Below are positions 8,633 through 16,628 of a stretch of 29,056 bases of DNA, in pieces. Location of the stretch: the NCBI RefSeq assembly GCF_045124755.1, contig NZ_JBGVMK010000142.1; one strand, 5' to 3'. Position numbers and translations under genes: made by a program. Numbering within the stretch: position 1 is the stretch's first letter; the number at the start of each line of letters is the position of its first letter. Source of the DNA: Succinimonas sp045124755 (lineage in GTDB: Bacteria > Pseudomonadota > Gammaproteobacteria > Enterobacterales > Succinivibrionaceae). The notes beneath the pieces were generated by a model. That model was given only the letters and a program-made list of their open reading frames with translations, was not told the origin of the DNA and did no database searches.

Positions 8633-9098
8633 TTGCATACCTCCTCAGGTGATAATCTCCGGAGTCTGTCCTAAGGCTCCGGATGCCGGCTCTCATTCTA
8701 CCATTTTTGCCGGGAATCCTGCCGGGATGCCTTAATTTTACCGGCGGCGCGCATTCAGTAATGGTCCTAACAAAAATAGTCCCCACAAAAACTTGCGAGA
8801 GCGTTAAATTCGCGACTACTATTTATACTGTTAACTCAATTACGGCGCTAAATCCGAAAACCGCGGTCAATTTTTAACCATGGAAACCCAAGAATTGCTC
8901 ATTTTTTAACCAATTTTGGTCAAAAAGCGGCCGCTTTCCGGCAATTTTGAAAGATTAATCACGCAAACTCAAATTTCTGTAGATCATCCTTCGCAAAAGG
9001 GGTATTATTACTCATGAAATCGTTTCCTAAGCTATGAACGGTTTTCTTCATAATAATTAAAGGTAAGGCGTAAATTGAGAGTTTATGACAATACCTTG
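8633..9098. other. gene-free region after ung promoter side: palindromes and repeats
   Basis: No convincing gene. Visible structure: TTTTTAACCA repeated directly at 8871-8880 and 8903-8912 (32-base period), a 24-bp near-perfect inverted repeat (8903-8926), an overlapping 14-bp perfect palindrome AAAGCGGCCGCTTT (8924-8937), and weak plus-strand promoter-like hexamers TTGCGA (8793-8798) and TACTAT (8817-8822) with an 18-base spacer. Short open frames here lack ribosome binding sites and family resemblance. It may hold the ung promoter and a small transcript that ends at the terminator at 9099-9129. Confidence 0.45.
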
Positions 9099-9129
9099 AC
9101 GGGACAGTGACCACCGCTGTCCCGTTTTT
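9099..9129 (+). terminator. orphan plus-strand Rho-independent terminator
   Basis: The 9-bp stem ACGGGACAG (9099-9107) / CTGTCCCGT (9117-9125) has a 9-base loop and is followed by a run of T (9125-9129). It works only on the plus strand. No plus-strand gene is recognisable upstream (ung is on the other strand), and the next plus-strand gene starts at 9377. This implies an unrecognised transcript, perhaps a small RNA. Confidence 0.8.
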
Positions 9130-9376
9130 CATTTTAAGCATCTCCGCTGTCAGATCCTCCGCTTCCACTGCCGCCCTCTCCTGTTTCTCCCTGCTCCGGT
9201 TTTCCGACTTTATGCTTCTTTAGTGACCTGCCCTGAAAATTCAGCCGCCGGATTCAGGTATAATCCCGGGCGCGGGTCAGGCGGCACCCCAGGCGGTCTT
9301 ACGTTTTCAATCCGCCGCGGGACAGTCTTTCCCGGCAGTCATCATTAATATATTTATGCCACATCCGAGGTAGTAC

Positions 9377-10018
9377 ATGAAATACGAAATCGTCCATCAG
9401 GACTCCTTCCCCATGCTGCAGGTGCATCTGGAAAAGGGAGAGGAAATACACTGCGAACGCGGGGCCATGATCACCATGAGCCAGGGACTGGAGCTCAAGG
9501 GAAACGTCAAGGGCGGCATCGTGGGCGGCCTTGTCAGAAGCTTCCTCACCAATGAAAGCTTTTTTACCGAGAGCATCATCGCCTCCGGCGGCCCCGGCAC
9601 TGCCTCCGTTGGCGCCGGCATCCCGGGCTCCATTCTGGCTCTTGAGGTTACCCCGCAGAAGAGCCTTCTGGTGGAAAAGGGCGGCTACATGGCCAGCACC
9701 ACCGGCGTGGAGGTCGGCACCAAGATGCAGGGACTTATCAAGGGCTTTACCTCCAAGGAAGGCTTCTTCCTGATTAAGCTGTCCGGCACCGGCACTGCCT
9801 TTATTTCCTCCATGGGAGCCGCGCACCGCTTTGATCTGGGCCCCGGCGAAGAGCTGGTGGTGGATAACGGCCACCTCCTGGCCTGGGATGAAAACATGGA
9901 ATACACCATGCAGAAGGCTTCGGGCTTTGTTTCCAGCGTCACCTCCGGCGAAGGTCTCGTTTGCAAATTCAGAGGCCCGGGCACTCTTTACATTCACACC
10001 GTGAAGTACGGCTTCTAA
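9377..10018 (+). CDS. AIM24/TIGR00266 family protein of unknown function
   Basis: The 213-residue protein has the glycine-rich, beta-strand-rich pattern of the TIGR00266 (DUF124, AIM24-like) family: an opening YEIVHQDSFPMLQVHLEKGE, then RGAMITMSQGLELKGNVKGG, SFLTNESFFTE, and a C-terminal GEGLVCKFRGPGTLYIHT. There is no signal peptide or membrane segment. The bacterial function is not established; the family is named after a yeast mitochondrial protein. The ATG is preceded by GAGG with a 6-base gap. A TATAAT (9259-9264) occurs about 110 bases upstream, without a matching -35. A terminator follows, so the gene is probably monocistronic. Confidence 0.9.
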   Translation: MKYEIVHQDSFPMLQVHLEKGEEIHCERGAMITMSQGLELKGNVKGGIVGGLVRSFLTNESFFTESIIASGGPGTASVGAGIPGSILALEVTPQKSLLVEKGGYMASTTGVEVGTKMQGLIKGFTSKEGFFLIKLSGTGTAFISSMGAAHRFDLGPGEELVVDNGHLLAWDENMEYTMQKASGFVSSVTSGEGLVCKFRGPGTLYIHTVKYGF

Positions 10019-10072
10019 GGCGAAGAGCCGGAATATCCCGGCGGCAATCCTGAGATAACGGAAATCATAATC

Positions 10073-10102
10073 AAGGGGGGGGAACAAGGCCCTCCTTTTT
10101 TA
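10073..10102 (+). terminator. putative terminator after the AIM24-family gene
   Basis: A G-run (about 10075-10082) can pair with CCCTCC (10090-10095), with one G-T pair, and six T follow at 10096-10101. It lies about 55 bases after the stop and 100 bases before pheA. I find no Phe-rich leader peptide, so it is probably an ordinary terminator rather than a pheA attenuator. Confidence 0.55.
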
Positions 10103-10138
10103 TTCCCCTCCCGGAATCGCCGCCCGGCCCCCGGATAC

Positions 10139-10147
10139 TGCTATAAT
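10139..10147 (+). promoter_or_regulatory. extended -10 promoter of pheA
   Basis: TGC directly followed by TATAAT (10142-10147) is an exact extended -10 element. No good -35 hexamer is present at 17 bases. Transcription would start near 10154, which is downstream of the ATG at 10146 and supports the later start at 10209. Confidence 0.55.
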
Positions 10148-10208
10148 GACAGGCCGGAGGTTCATGCTGAAGAACTCTCATACCTTAAAAGAATTAAAGG
10201 AACATGCC

Positions 10209-11375
10209 ATGACAGATATTGCCGCTGCCCGCAATGAAATAGACGCCATTGACACCGCTATTCTGGATCTCCTTCAGAAAAGAAACAGCGCCATTATTAA
10301 AATCGCCGCGGAGAAGTACCGGGACGGCGCCCCGGTAAAGAATCAGGAAAGAGAAAGCGCTCATCTTCTTGAGCTTCTGAAAATCGCCGAAGAAAAAGGG
10401 GTGTCCCCCTCTCTGGTTACCAGGATATATCAGGAAATTTTTGCAGATTCCCGCACCCGGCAGCTCTCCTATATCCATAGTCTGGATGCCGCCGACGGCA
10501 ATGCCGCCAAAAAAATCCGGGTCTCCTATCTGGGACTTAAGGGATCCTACTCCTATCTGGCCACGCATAAATTCTTCCGGGCCGCGGAATCCCGTCTTTC
10601 GGAAAAGAGCTGCTCCTCCTTTCAGGAGATCATCTCCGATGTGGAAAACGCGGCGGCAGACTGCGGCGTCCTCCCTATTGAAAACACCTCCTCGGGCTGC
10701 ATCAACGAGGTTTACGATCTCCTGCAGAACGCCAAAGTTCATATTACCGGCGAGCTTACCTACCATATCAACCACGGCATTCTGATGGCGGTTCCCACGG
10801 ATCTCTCCCGCATCAAAACCGTCTACTCCCATCCCCAGCCCATTCAGCAGTGCTCCCGCTGGCTTCTGGAAAACCTCCCCCATGCTGAAATTAAAAATGC
10901 CACCTCCACCACCGAGGCCATGGAGCTGGTCGCCAGCCTGAAATCCCCGGAGATCGCGGCCATCGGGAGCGGGGAGGAGGCTCCGTTGTACGGTCTTACC
11001 CAGCTCTGCGGCGGCATCGCCAATCAAAAGGTAAACATCACCAGATTTATCGTCATCATGAGGGAGTCCATCATGGTGCCCCCGGCCATTACCGCCAAAA
11101 CCTCCCTGACCTTCACTACGGAAAACCGTCCCGGCTCCCTGATAAAGGTGCTGGAGGTATTCAGCAGCAGAAACATTAATATAGTGAAGCTGGAATCCCG
11201 TCCCCGCATTGAAAACCGCGAAGGACTCATCTGGGCGGAAACCTTTTACGCCGACGTCATCGCCAGCACGGAAAGCGCTTTAATGCAGGAGGCCCTCCAT
11301 AAGCTTAAGGAGGTTACCGGAGAAGTGAAGATTCTGGGCTGCTACCCGGCCACAGCCATTCCCGACGAGGCCTGA
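10209..11375 (+). CDS. pheA: bifunctional chorismate mutase / prephenate dehydratase
   Basis: Converts chorismate to prephenate and then phenylpyruvate in phenylalanine synthesis. Three parts are visible: an AroQ-type chorismate mutase (about 1-90), prephenate dehydratase (about 103-285) with PIENTSSGCINEVYDLL and the catalytic TRF motif (278-280), and an ACT regulatory domain (about 297-380) with ESRP (329-332), a Phe-binding motif. The start at 10209 (AAAGGA at 10196-10201, 7-base gap) gives 388 residues and puts TRF and ESRP at the same numbers as E. coli PheA (386 residues). Upstream in-frame ATGs at 10146 and 10164 are less likely: one precedes the predicted transcript start, and the other has only 3 bases after GGAGG. 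The gene converges on fipA. Confidence 0.95.
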   Translation: MTDIAAARNEIDAIDTAILDLLQKRNSAIIKIAAEKYRDGAPVKNQERESAHLLELLKIAEEKGVSPSLVTRIYQEIFADSRTRQLSYIHSLDAADGNAAKKIRVSYLGLKGSYSYLATHKFFRAAESRLSEKSCSSFQEIISDVENAAADCGVLPIENTSSGCINEVYDLLQNAKVHITGELTYHINHGILMAVPTDLSRIKTVYSHPQPIQQCSRWLLENLPHAEIKNATSTTEAMELVASLKSPEIAAIGSGEEAPLYGLTQLCGGIANQKVNITRFIVIMRESIMVPPAITAKTSLTFTTENRPGSLIKVLEVFSSRNINIVKLESRPRIENREGLIWAETFYADVIASTESALMQEALHKLKEVTGEVKILGCYPATAIPDEA

Positions 11376-11522
11376 TGATTATCCCCGGAGGCCTCTGGGA
11401 GCACAGTAGCAGCGGGGGATGAGGAGCAGGAGTAAAAAAGGAGAAGGAAGAAAAAGGAAAATAAAAAAGCCCCGGGGAGTAATTTGCCTGCGGCAGTTCT
11501 TGCTGATTTTTTCGTTTTTACC

Positions 11523-12200
11523 TCATTTCTGTCCGCCCCGGTTTTTGAATTTCTCCATCATTTCCCGGGCCTCGGCGGGGATCCGCGGTTCCTCCTCCCG
11601 GACAATGTCCTTGAAGGCCTCCTGCATGCCTGTGGCCTGATTGCCGGAGCCTTTGCCGCCGGAAGCCCCGTCGGCTGCCGGAGCGCGCGGCCGGGAGGCG
11701 CCCTGTTTCACCGCGGTTTCCATATTGCGGGCCTCCCGGGATTTCAGATCTTCGGAATAAGAAAGATCCGAGCCATCCCCCTCGGGAGATTTTCCCAGCA
11801 CCCGGAACAGAAGCTCCGCCTCCGGAAGCGGGATCTCGCACTCCCGCACCACCTCCTCAAGACCGGCTCCCAGCTGAATCATTTTCTTGGCCCGGGAGTA
11901 CATGCGGCCCTCAGGCTCCTTAAGCTCCAGATCCGCCTGCTTGTCTGACAGCCGTTCCACTGATTCCTGAAAATCCTGAAACTTCTTAATAATGCCGATA
12001 TTGCCGGTAAGAAGCTCGTTAAGCTCCTTCCGGGAGCTGTTCTGCTTCTGGGCGAGAGAATTAAAGGCCGTGGAAACATCCTTCTTCAGCCTGCTTATCC
12101 GGCGGAGAGCCACGAGGGCGCAGACCAGAGCCCCCAGAGCGGCCCCGATGGCCGTAAACGTCAGCGCAAACAGGGTAATCGTCAGTTCTTCAGTGCTCAT
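11523..12200 (-). CDS. fipA: FipA-like DUF2802 protein, polar flagellum placement factor
   Basis: The 225-residue protein has an N-terminal membrane helix (about 7-32), a coiled-coil-like charged region (about 35-95), and a DUF2802 domain at about 97-137 (GRMYSRAKKMIQLGAGLEEV followed by RECEIP and AELLFRVL). The rest is a low-complexity tail. In Vibrio, Pseudomonas putida and Shewanella, DUF2802 proteins encoded at the end of this cluster (FipA) bind FlhF and help target it to the pole. Position and domain layout match. It is separated from cheW by 150 bases that include a good terminator ending only about 30 bases before its ATG. The ribosome binding site is weak (GGAA about 11 bases upstream). 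Its own promoter was not identified. A T-rich minus-strand stretch at 11463-11468 after a CCCCGGGG may act in termination. Confidence 0.85.
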   Translation of the reverse strand: MSTEELTITLFALTFTAIGAALGALVCALVALRRISRLKKDVSTAFNSLAQKQNSSRKELNELLTGNIGIIKKFQDFQESVERLSDKQADLELKEPEGRMYSRAKKMIQLGAGLEEVVRECEIPLPEAELLFRVLGKSPEGDGSDLSYSEDLKSREARNMETAVKQGASRPRAPAADGASGGKGSGNQATGMQEAFKDIVREEEPRIPAEAREMMEKFKNRGGQK

Positions 12201-12230
12201 GGCTGTTATATTTCCATTCCGCTTTCCAGT

Positions 12231-12271
12231 AAAAAAAACAAAACTCCAATGCTCTCTCAGGGCATCGGAGT
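12231..12271 (-). terminator. Rho-independent terminator after cheW
   Basis: On the minus strand, ACTCCGATGC (plus 12262-12271) pairs with GCATTGGAGT (plus 12243-12252) with one G-U pair and a 9-base loop. It is followed by TTTTG and eight T (plus 12231-12242). It is strong enough to end the chemotaxis transcript before fipA. Confidence 0.85.
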
Positions 12272-12350
12272 CGCAGTCAGCTCAGGCCTTCAGTAATCAT
12301 CCGCCGTCCTTCAGGCGCTCCGAAGCCCCGAGATCCGGAACCTTACCGGC

Positions 12351-12842
12351 TCAGATCCGGCTGATTTCATCCCATTCGTCAGCGGTGAGGAGCTTATTGA
12401 GATCGATGATAATCAGAAGCTCCTGGCCCAGATTGGCCACGCCCTTGATAAACTGAGCGCTTTCCTCGGTGCCGATATTGGGAGCCGGATCAATGTCGTC
12501 CACGCTGAGATCCACTACCTCGGCCACGCTGTCCACCAGAATGCCCACCACCTGGCCGCCGGCCTCGATAATCACGATGCGGGAGCTGTCGGTAACCTCC
12601 ATGGGTTCAATGCCGAAACGCATTCTGGTATCAATCACGGTAACTACGTTGCCCCGAAGATTGATAATGCCCAGCACATAATCCGGAGAACCGGGCACCG
12701 GAGCGATTTCGGAATAGCGCAGCACCTCCTGCACCTGCATTACATTGATGCCGTACACCTCCTTATCGAGATGAAATGTCACCCATCTGGTAAGTTCGCC
12801 GTTTTTCGCCTTAACCTGACTGTTATCCTGTTCTGCTGCCAT
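12351..12842 (-). CDS. cheW: chemotaxis coupling protein CheW
   Basis: Adaptor linking chemoreceptors to CheA in the array. Its 163 residues form a single CheW domain (about 15-155) with the characteristic RWVTFHLDKEVYGINVMQV, VLGIINLRGNVVTVIDTR and a conserved VDSVAEVV. The N-terminal 15 residues are a charged extension. It lies 202 bases after parP and is followed by a strong terminator. A -10-like TATAAT upstream on the minus strand suggests it may also be transcribed on its own. Confidence 0.96.
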   Translation of the reverse strand: MAAEQDNSQVKAKNGELTRWVTFHLDKEVYGINVMQVQEVLRYSEIAPVPGSPDYVLGIINLRGNVVTVIDTRMRFGIEPMEVTDSSRIVIIEAGGQVVGILVDSVAEVVDLSVDDIDPAPNIGTEESAQFIKGVANLGQELLIIIDLNKLLTADEWDEISRI

Positions 12843-12891
12843 GACTGTTCCTCCACATCCTAAATCCGGAAAAAGCTCCCGGCTTTAACAA

Positions 12892-12897
12892 ATTATA
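12892..12897 (-). promoter_or_regulatory. possible cheW promoter, -10 hexamer only
   Basis: TATAAT reads on the minus strand at 12897-12892, about 50 bases before the cheW start. No acceptable -35 hexamer is found at 16-18 bases. The remainder of the 202-base parP-cheW gap is GC-rich with short inverted repeats and no gene. Confidence 0.3.
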
Positions 12898-13044
12898 CAA
12901 TGGCCCGGCCGGCCGATTCCGTGCGGAAACCCGTAGTTTCAGGGAGCTTCTCACATCTAGCCTGAGAGCCGATCCCCTGACGCCGCCGCCCCTTGATGCT
13001 CCCCTTTATCCGGAGGGCGCCGCTTCTCAGCCTGCCCTGCCGTC

Positions 13045-13923
13045 TTATTGCTTGATCCTGCCGGATCCGTCCAGAAGATCCTTTACATTGTCTCCGGATT
13101 CCAGCATCTTAATAAGCTCCTCCGGGTGCAAAAGAGCGCACATCTCGTTCTTCACAATCCCCGAGAGCCACGGCCGCTGCCCGGCATTCTCCCGCCACTT
13201 GATGCCGTCATGAGTCAGGTTTCTGGTGCCGATAAGCTCATCGCACTGCACGGCCCAGTCCGAAGCTCCCAGAAGGATGGCGTATTTATATTCGTGAGCC
13301 ACGATTTCCTTCCCCGGCATCATCCATTTCGCAGTATCCACCACCGCTACCTTTCTTTTGCGGATATTGGTGAGACCGGAAAACCATTCCGGCTTCCCGA
13401 AGATCTGGGTGATCTTTTCTGTCTGATAAATGCCCCCCAGGAACTTCAGCGGCACTGCCAGCATCACGCCGGCCACCTTGAAGAACAGGGCCGAGAATTC
13501 CTTCCCGAGATCCATGTTCCGCCACGGGGCAGGAGCGGGAGTCTCCGCCTTAACCTCTGCGCGAACCTCGGTAACAGCTGCTGTCTGGGGCTCCTGCACC
13601 TTAACCTGAACCGCTGGCTCAGAAACAACTGTCTGGACTTTGACTTCTGCCTTGGTCTCCGTTTTAACCGGAGTCGCGGTAACCGTCTCCGTCTTCACGG
13701 CTTCCTTAACCTCGGGAACCGCGGCAGTCTCCACAGTGGCCGGCACCTTATCCAGCAGAGTCTGCAGGGAAGCTCGGGTTTCCGGTTCCTTAAAGGGCAG
13801 CGGGACCGCCTTTTCCGGCTCGGCCGCCGGCAGGAGGCCCGGATCTTCGGACATGGGTTCATCCTCGGCCAGCAGGGAATTAAAGTAATTCACCATGGCC
13901 GCATACTGCAAGGATTTGCTCAT
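13045..13923 (-). CDS. parP: ParP, CheW-like protein with array-integration (AIF) domain
   Basis: The 292-residue protein ends in a divergent CheW-like domain (about 140-280: FKVAGVMLAVPLKFLGGIY, NIRKRKVAVVDTAKWM, YAILLGASDWAVQCDELIG). The first 140 residues are unlike CheW: a short N-terminal segment and a long low-complexity linker rich in Val, Lys, Glu and Thr. In Vibrio, ParP binds ParC through its N-terminal part and CheA through the AIF domain, which tethers arrays to the pole and stabilises CheA in them. Its ATG overlaps the parC stop by 4 bases (ATGA, 13920-13923), so translation is probably coupled. The Val/Lys/Glu/Thr-rich linker differs from the proline-rich linker I associate with Vibrio ParP. 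Confidence 0.88.
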   Translation of the reverse strand: MSKSLQYAAMVNYFNSLLAEDEPMSEDPGLLPAAEPEKAVPLPFKEPETRASLQTLLDKVPATVETAAVPEVKEAVKTETVTATPVKTETKAEVKVQTVVSEPAVQVKVQEPQTAAVTEVRAEVKAETPAPAPWRNMDLGKEFSALFFKVAGVMLAVPLKFLGGIYQTEKITQIFGKPEWFSGLTNIRKRKVAVVDTAKWMMPGKEIVAHEYKYAILLGASDWAVQCDELIGTRNLTHDGIKWRENAGQRPWLSGIVKNEMCALLHPEELIKMLESGDNVKDLLDGSGRIKQ

Positions 13924-14702
13924 TTTGTCTGTCCTTCAACTTTTAAGAGATCATTAAGGAGCTTCTCATAGGCAAGACAGCCCTTGGAATAGGGGAACTT
14001 AATGGGAGCCGGCACATGAAGCTCGCTGCAGTCCCGGAATCTGGTGTCAATGGGGATCACGTCCCGCCAGACCACGTCCCCGTAGGCTTCCTTAATGGAT
14101 TCCAGGGTCTGATTCGATGCCCGGGTGCGCCGGTCAAACATAGTAGGCACAATAAGGTAGCGGAGGGGCCTGGCCTTGGTGCCCCGGAGGATCTCAAAGG
14201 TCTTCATCATCCGCTCCAGTCCCTTAAGAGCCAGAAACTCCGTCTGGGTAGGCACGATAATGCTGGAGCTCGCCGCCAGGGCGTTCACCATCATTACTCC
14301 CAAAACCGGGGGACAGTCCACGATGGCGCAGTCGAATTCATCGTTTATAGCCGCGAGAGACTTTTTCAGAATGAGGCCCGCCTGGCTCTGCCGCTGTCCC
14401 AGGGTCTGATCCAGGGTGGCCAGAGCCAAAGACCCCGCCATCAGCTTGATATTGCTCACTGAGGTATCGATGATAATGGATTTCACCAGCTCCTTTGTAA
14501 TGCTGTCACTCAGAAACAAATCAAACAGGGTATGCTCCAGATCGTCGGAATCAAAGCCGAAGCAGCTGGTCAGAGAGGAGTGCGGGTCGGTATCCAGCAC
14601 CAGCACCTTCTTGCCCCTCCGGGCCAGAATCCCGGCCAGAGTAATCACGGTGGTGGTTTTGCCCACGCCGCCCTTCTGATTCGCCACAGTCCATACAATC
14701 AT
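13920..14702 (-). CDS. parC: ParC, ParA-like ATPase for polar placement of chemotaxis arrays
   Basis: MinD/ParA-type P-loop ATPase of 260 residues. The deviant Walker A NQKGGVGKTTT (8-18) has both lysines, Walker A' is VLVLDTDPHSS, and Walker B is CAIVDCPP. In Vibrio, ParC forms a gradient from the pole and recruits ParP and CheA. The identification rests on the family plus its position between motD and parP. Other ParA orphans would look the same in isolation. It starts 13 bases after motD with GAGGA upstream. Confidence 0.88.
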   Translation of the reverse strand: MIVWTVANQKGGVGKTTTVITLAGILARRGKKVLVLDTDPHSSLTSCFGFDSDDLEHTLFDLFLSDSITKELVKSIIIDTSVSNIKLMAGSLALATLDQTLGQRQSQAGLILKKSLAAINDEFDCAIVDCPPVLGVMMVNALAASSSIIVPTQTEFLALKGLERMMKTFEILRGTKARPLRYLIVPTMFDRRTRASNQTLESIKEAYGDVVWRDVIPIDTRFRDCSELHVPAPIKFPYSKGCLAYEKLLNDLLKVEGQTK

Positions 14703-14715
14703 CAGTTATTCCTCT

Positions 14716-15849
14716 TTATTTACCAGCTTCCGGCCCTGCGGCGGCAGATCCCGCCCCGTTCTTGCCGGCGCCGCTCTCCTTCCCGGAATCTCCGGCGGCA
14801 TTCCCGGCTTCCTGCCGGGAGAACACCTTTATGCGGCCGTCCGGCATTCTGATAATTTCCAGATTTTCCAGATCCTTGGGCGCCAGCTGCTCCCGGGCGC
14901 CGGGAGTAGTATCAATCAGGTCGGGCAGCACCTCCAGCTTCGCCGGCCTCATGGCGTACTTGGAAATCGCCACCGTAACGCAGCGGTTCCGGGCCCGGCC
15001 TCTTTCCGTGGCATTGGAGACAAAGGGAGCAAACTGACCGTAGGCCTCCACGCCCAGCCTGTGAGGATCAATGCCGTTTGCGGCCATATCCTCGATAACG
15101 CTGATGGATCTCGCAGCGGAGAGCTCCCAGTTGGAACGGTAAACCTCGTTCTTCACCAGAGAGTTGTCAGTATAACCGCGAACCCGGACATAGTTAGTGA
15201 TATTCTTAAGGATATCGGAAATCTTTTCAAGCACCGGACGGGCCCGGTTGAGAATAGAGGCGCTTTCCGGCGCAAAAACCAAAGCGTCATTGAGATCAAT
15301 GGTGAGCCAGTTCTGATTCTGGGACACGATGACCAGGCCCTCGCTTTCCAGCTCCTCCAGGGCATTGGAAATATCCTCCCGGACGGAATCCAGCGGGGCT
15401 CCCATAATGTTTTCTCCGGAATTGCTGGTAATGGCATCGCTGCTCTCGGCGCCGCTGCCGTTGTTATCCTCTCTGTTGCTTTCCTTCCTCACCGGGGATT
15501 CCTCGGAAACGCCGAACTCGATCATGCCTCCGCCGCCAGGATTGTCCGCATGAATGGGCTTGATATCCGGAGTGGTGAGAGAGACACTGGCATCAGCGGG
15601 GTTTTCGCTCATGAGCTGGGTAATGACAATTTCCGCCTGTCCGGGAGTCTCGGCCCGATCATTCACAAATCCCACCTGGGTGAAGCTGTCCATAAGGCCC
15701 TGCACCATGGCGGAAAAGTCATTCCGGGCGGACATGGCAAAGCCGTACAGCACCACGAACACGGCAAAAAGGAGGGTCATAAAGTCCGCGTAGGACACCA
15801 TCCAGCGTTCGGCATTTTCAGGCGCGGCAGCCTTCTTTTTGCGGGCCAT
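14716..15849 (-). CDS. motD: flagellar stator subunit MotD (MotB-like)
   Basis: Peptidoglycan-anchoring stator subunit. Of 377 residues, the start has a short basic tail, then one membrane helix (about 18-40) with the ion-binding Asp22 in the conserved SYADFMTLL. A long linker follows (about 45-170), rich in Ser, Asn, Glu and Gly. The OmpA-like peptidoglycan-binding domain (about 185-310) has VRGYTDN, NWELSAARS and VEAYGQFAP. The C-terminal tail is Gly/Ala/Lys-rich. The start is 5 bases after the motC stop with GGAGG overlapping the end of motC, so translation is coupled. The name MotD follows the Pseudomonas cluster order. Ion specificity cannot be read from this alone. Confidence 0.92.
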   Translation of the reverse strand: MARKKKAAAPENAERWMVSYADFMTLLFAVFVVLYGFAMSARNDFSAMVQGLMDSFTQVGFVNDRAETPGQAEIVITQLMSENPADASVSLTTPDIKPIHADNPGGGGMIEFGVSEESPVRKESNREDNNGSGAESSDAITSNSGENIMGAPLDSVREDISNALEELESEGLVIVSQNQNWLTIDLNDALVFAPESASILNRARPVLEKISDILKNITNYVRVRGYTDNSLVKNEVYRSNWELSAARSISVIEDMAANGIDPHRLGVEAYGQFAPFVSNATERGRARNRCVTVAISKYAMRPAKLEVLPDLIDTTPGAREQLAPKDLENLEIIRMPDGRIKVFSRQEAGNAAGDSGKESGAGKNGAGSAAAGPEAGK

Positions 15850-15854
15850 GAGAG

Positions 15855-16595
15855 CTAGACCTCCTGACCGGTGTAAACAGAAAGCTTTCTCTTAAGCTGC
15901 ATGGTGTTTTCCCCGTTGGAGATGGAAACCAGCCCGTCCAGGGTCATGGCCTTGAAGGCCATCCGGTCATGGAGGATCGCCTTGAAGCGGTTTCCGGCCG
16001 GCAGAAAGAGCAGATTGGCCGCCACCAGGCCGTAAATGGTGGCCACAAAGGCCACGGCAATGGAGGGGCCCAGAAGCTCCGGCTGATCCAGAAGTCCCAT
16101 GGCATGGATGAGGCCCAGCACCGCGCCGATGATGCCCATGCAGGGAGCGTAGCCGCCGATGCCCTCCAGCACCTTGATATACTGCTCCTCCTCGTACTCC
16201 TCATGCTCCATTTCCATTTCCATGAGAGCCACCAGCTGATCCTTGTCCACGCCGTCCACAATCATCTGAATGCCCTTTCTGGTAAAGGAGTCGTTAATAT
16301 TGCCCAGAGTGTTCTCCAGAGCCAGAAGTCCCTGCTGTCTGGCGGTCTGAAGCATGGATTCCAAAAGAGAGGACTGGCCGATAAAATCATTCCGGGGCGG
16401 CGCAATGAGCCACTTAAGTCTGACCAGAGCCCCGATTACCGTGCCGATGGGAAACTGCACCATGCCCGCTCCGAAGGCGGCTCCGATAACGATCATGAAC
16501 GCCGGAAGATCCAGAAGCGCGGTAGGATGAGAGCCCTCGATCATCATGCCGCCGAGAATAAAGCCTACCCCGACAAAAAAGCCTAAAATATTCAT
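15855..16595 (-). CDS. motC: flagellar stator subunit MotC (MotA-like)
   Basis: Ion-channel stator subunit of 246 residues with four predicted membrane helices (about 3-19, 31-53, 149-169, 178-199) and a large cytoplasmic loop between helices 2 and 3 that contacts the rotor. Family-conserved prolines occur at the start of helix 3 (GGYAPCMGIIGAVLG) and the end of helix 4 (LLFLPAGNRF). The loop has a strongly acidic run (MEMEMEHEEYEEEQ). It pairs with motD, 5 bases downstream. The ATG is preceded by AGG with a 7-base gap. It is separated from cheB by 146 bases. Confidence 0.93.
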   Translation of the reverse strand: MNILGFFVGVGFILGGMMIEGSHPTALLDLPAFMIVIGAAFGAGMVQFPIGTVIGALVRLKWLIAPPRNDFIGQSSLLESMLQTARQQGLLALENTLGNINDSFTRKGIQMIVDGVDKDQLVALMEMEMEHEEYEEEQYIKVLEGIGGYAPCMGIIGAVLGLIHAMGLLDQPELLGPSIAVAFVATIYGLVAANLLFLPAGNRFKAILHDRMAFKAMTLDGLVSISNGENTMQLKRKLSVYTGQEV

Positions 16596-16628
16596 GTAAA
16601 ACCTATAGAACTTTCTTTAATTAAATGC

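Noticed and set aside
8683..9168. Short open frames in the ung-AIM24 gap (plus 8683-8877, minus 8959-9168).
   Set aside because: There is no Shine-Dalgarno or recognisable motif, and the composition is like non-coding DNA. The minus frame runs through the terminator hairpin.
10019..10208. Possible phe attenuator before pheA.
   Set aside because: There is no leader peptide with clustered Phe codons, and the hairpin lies upstream of the predicted pheA promoter.
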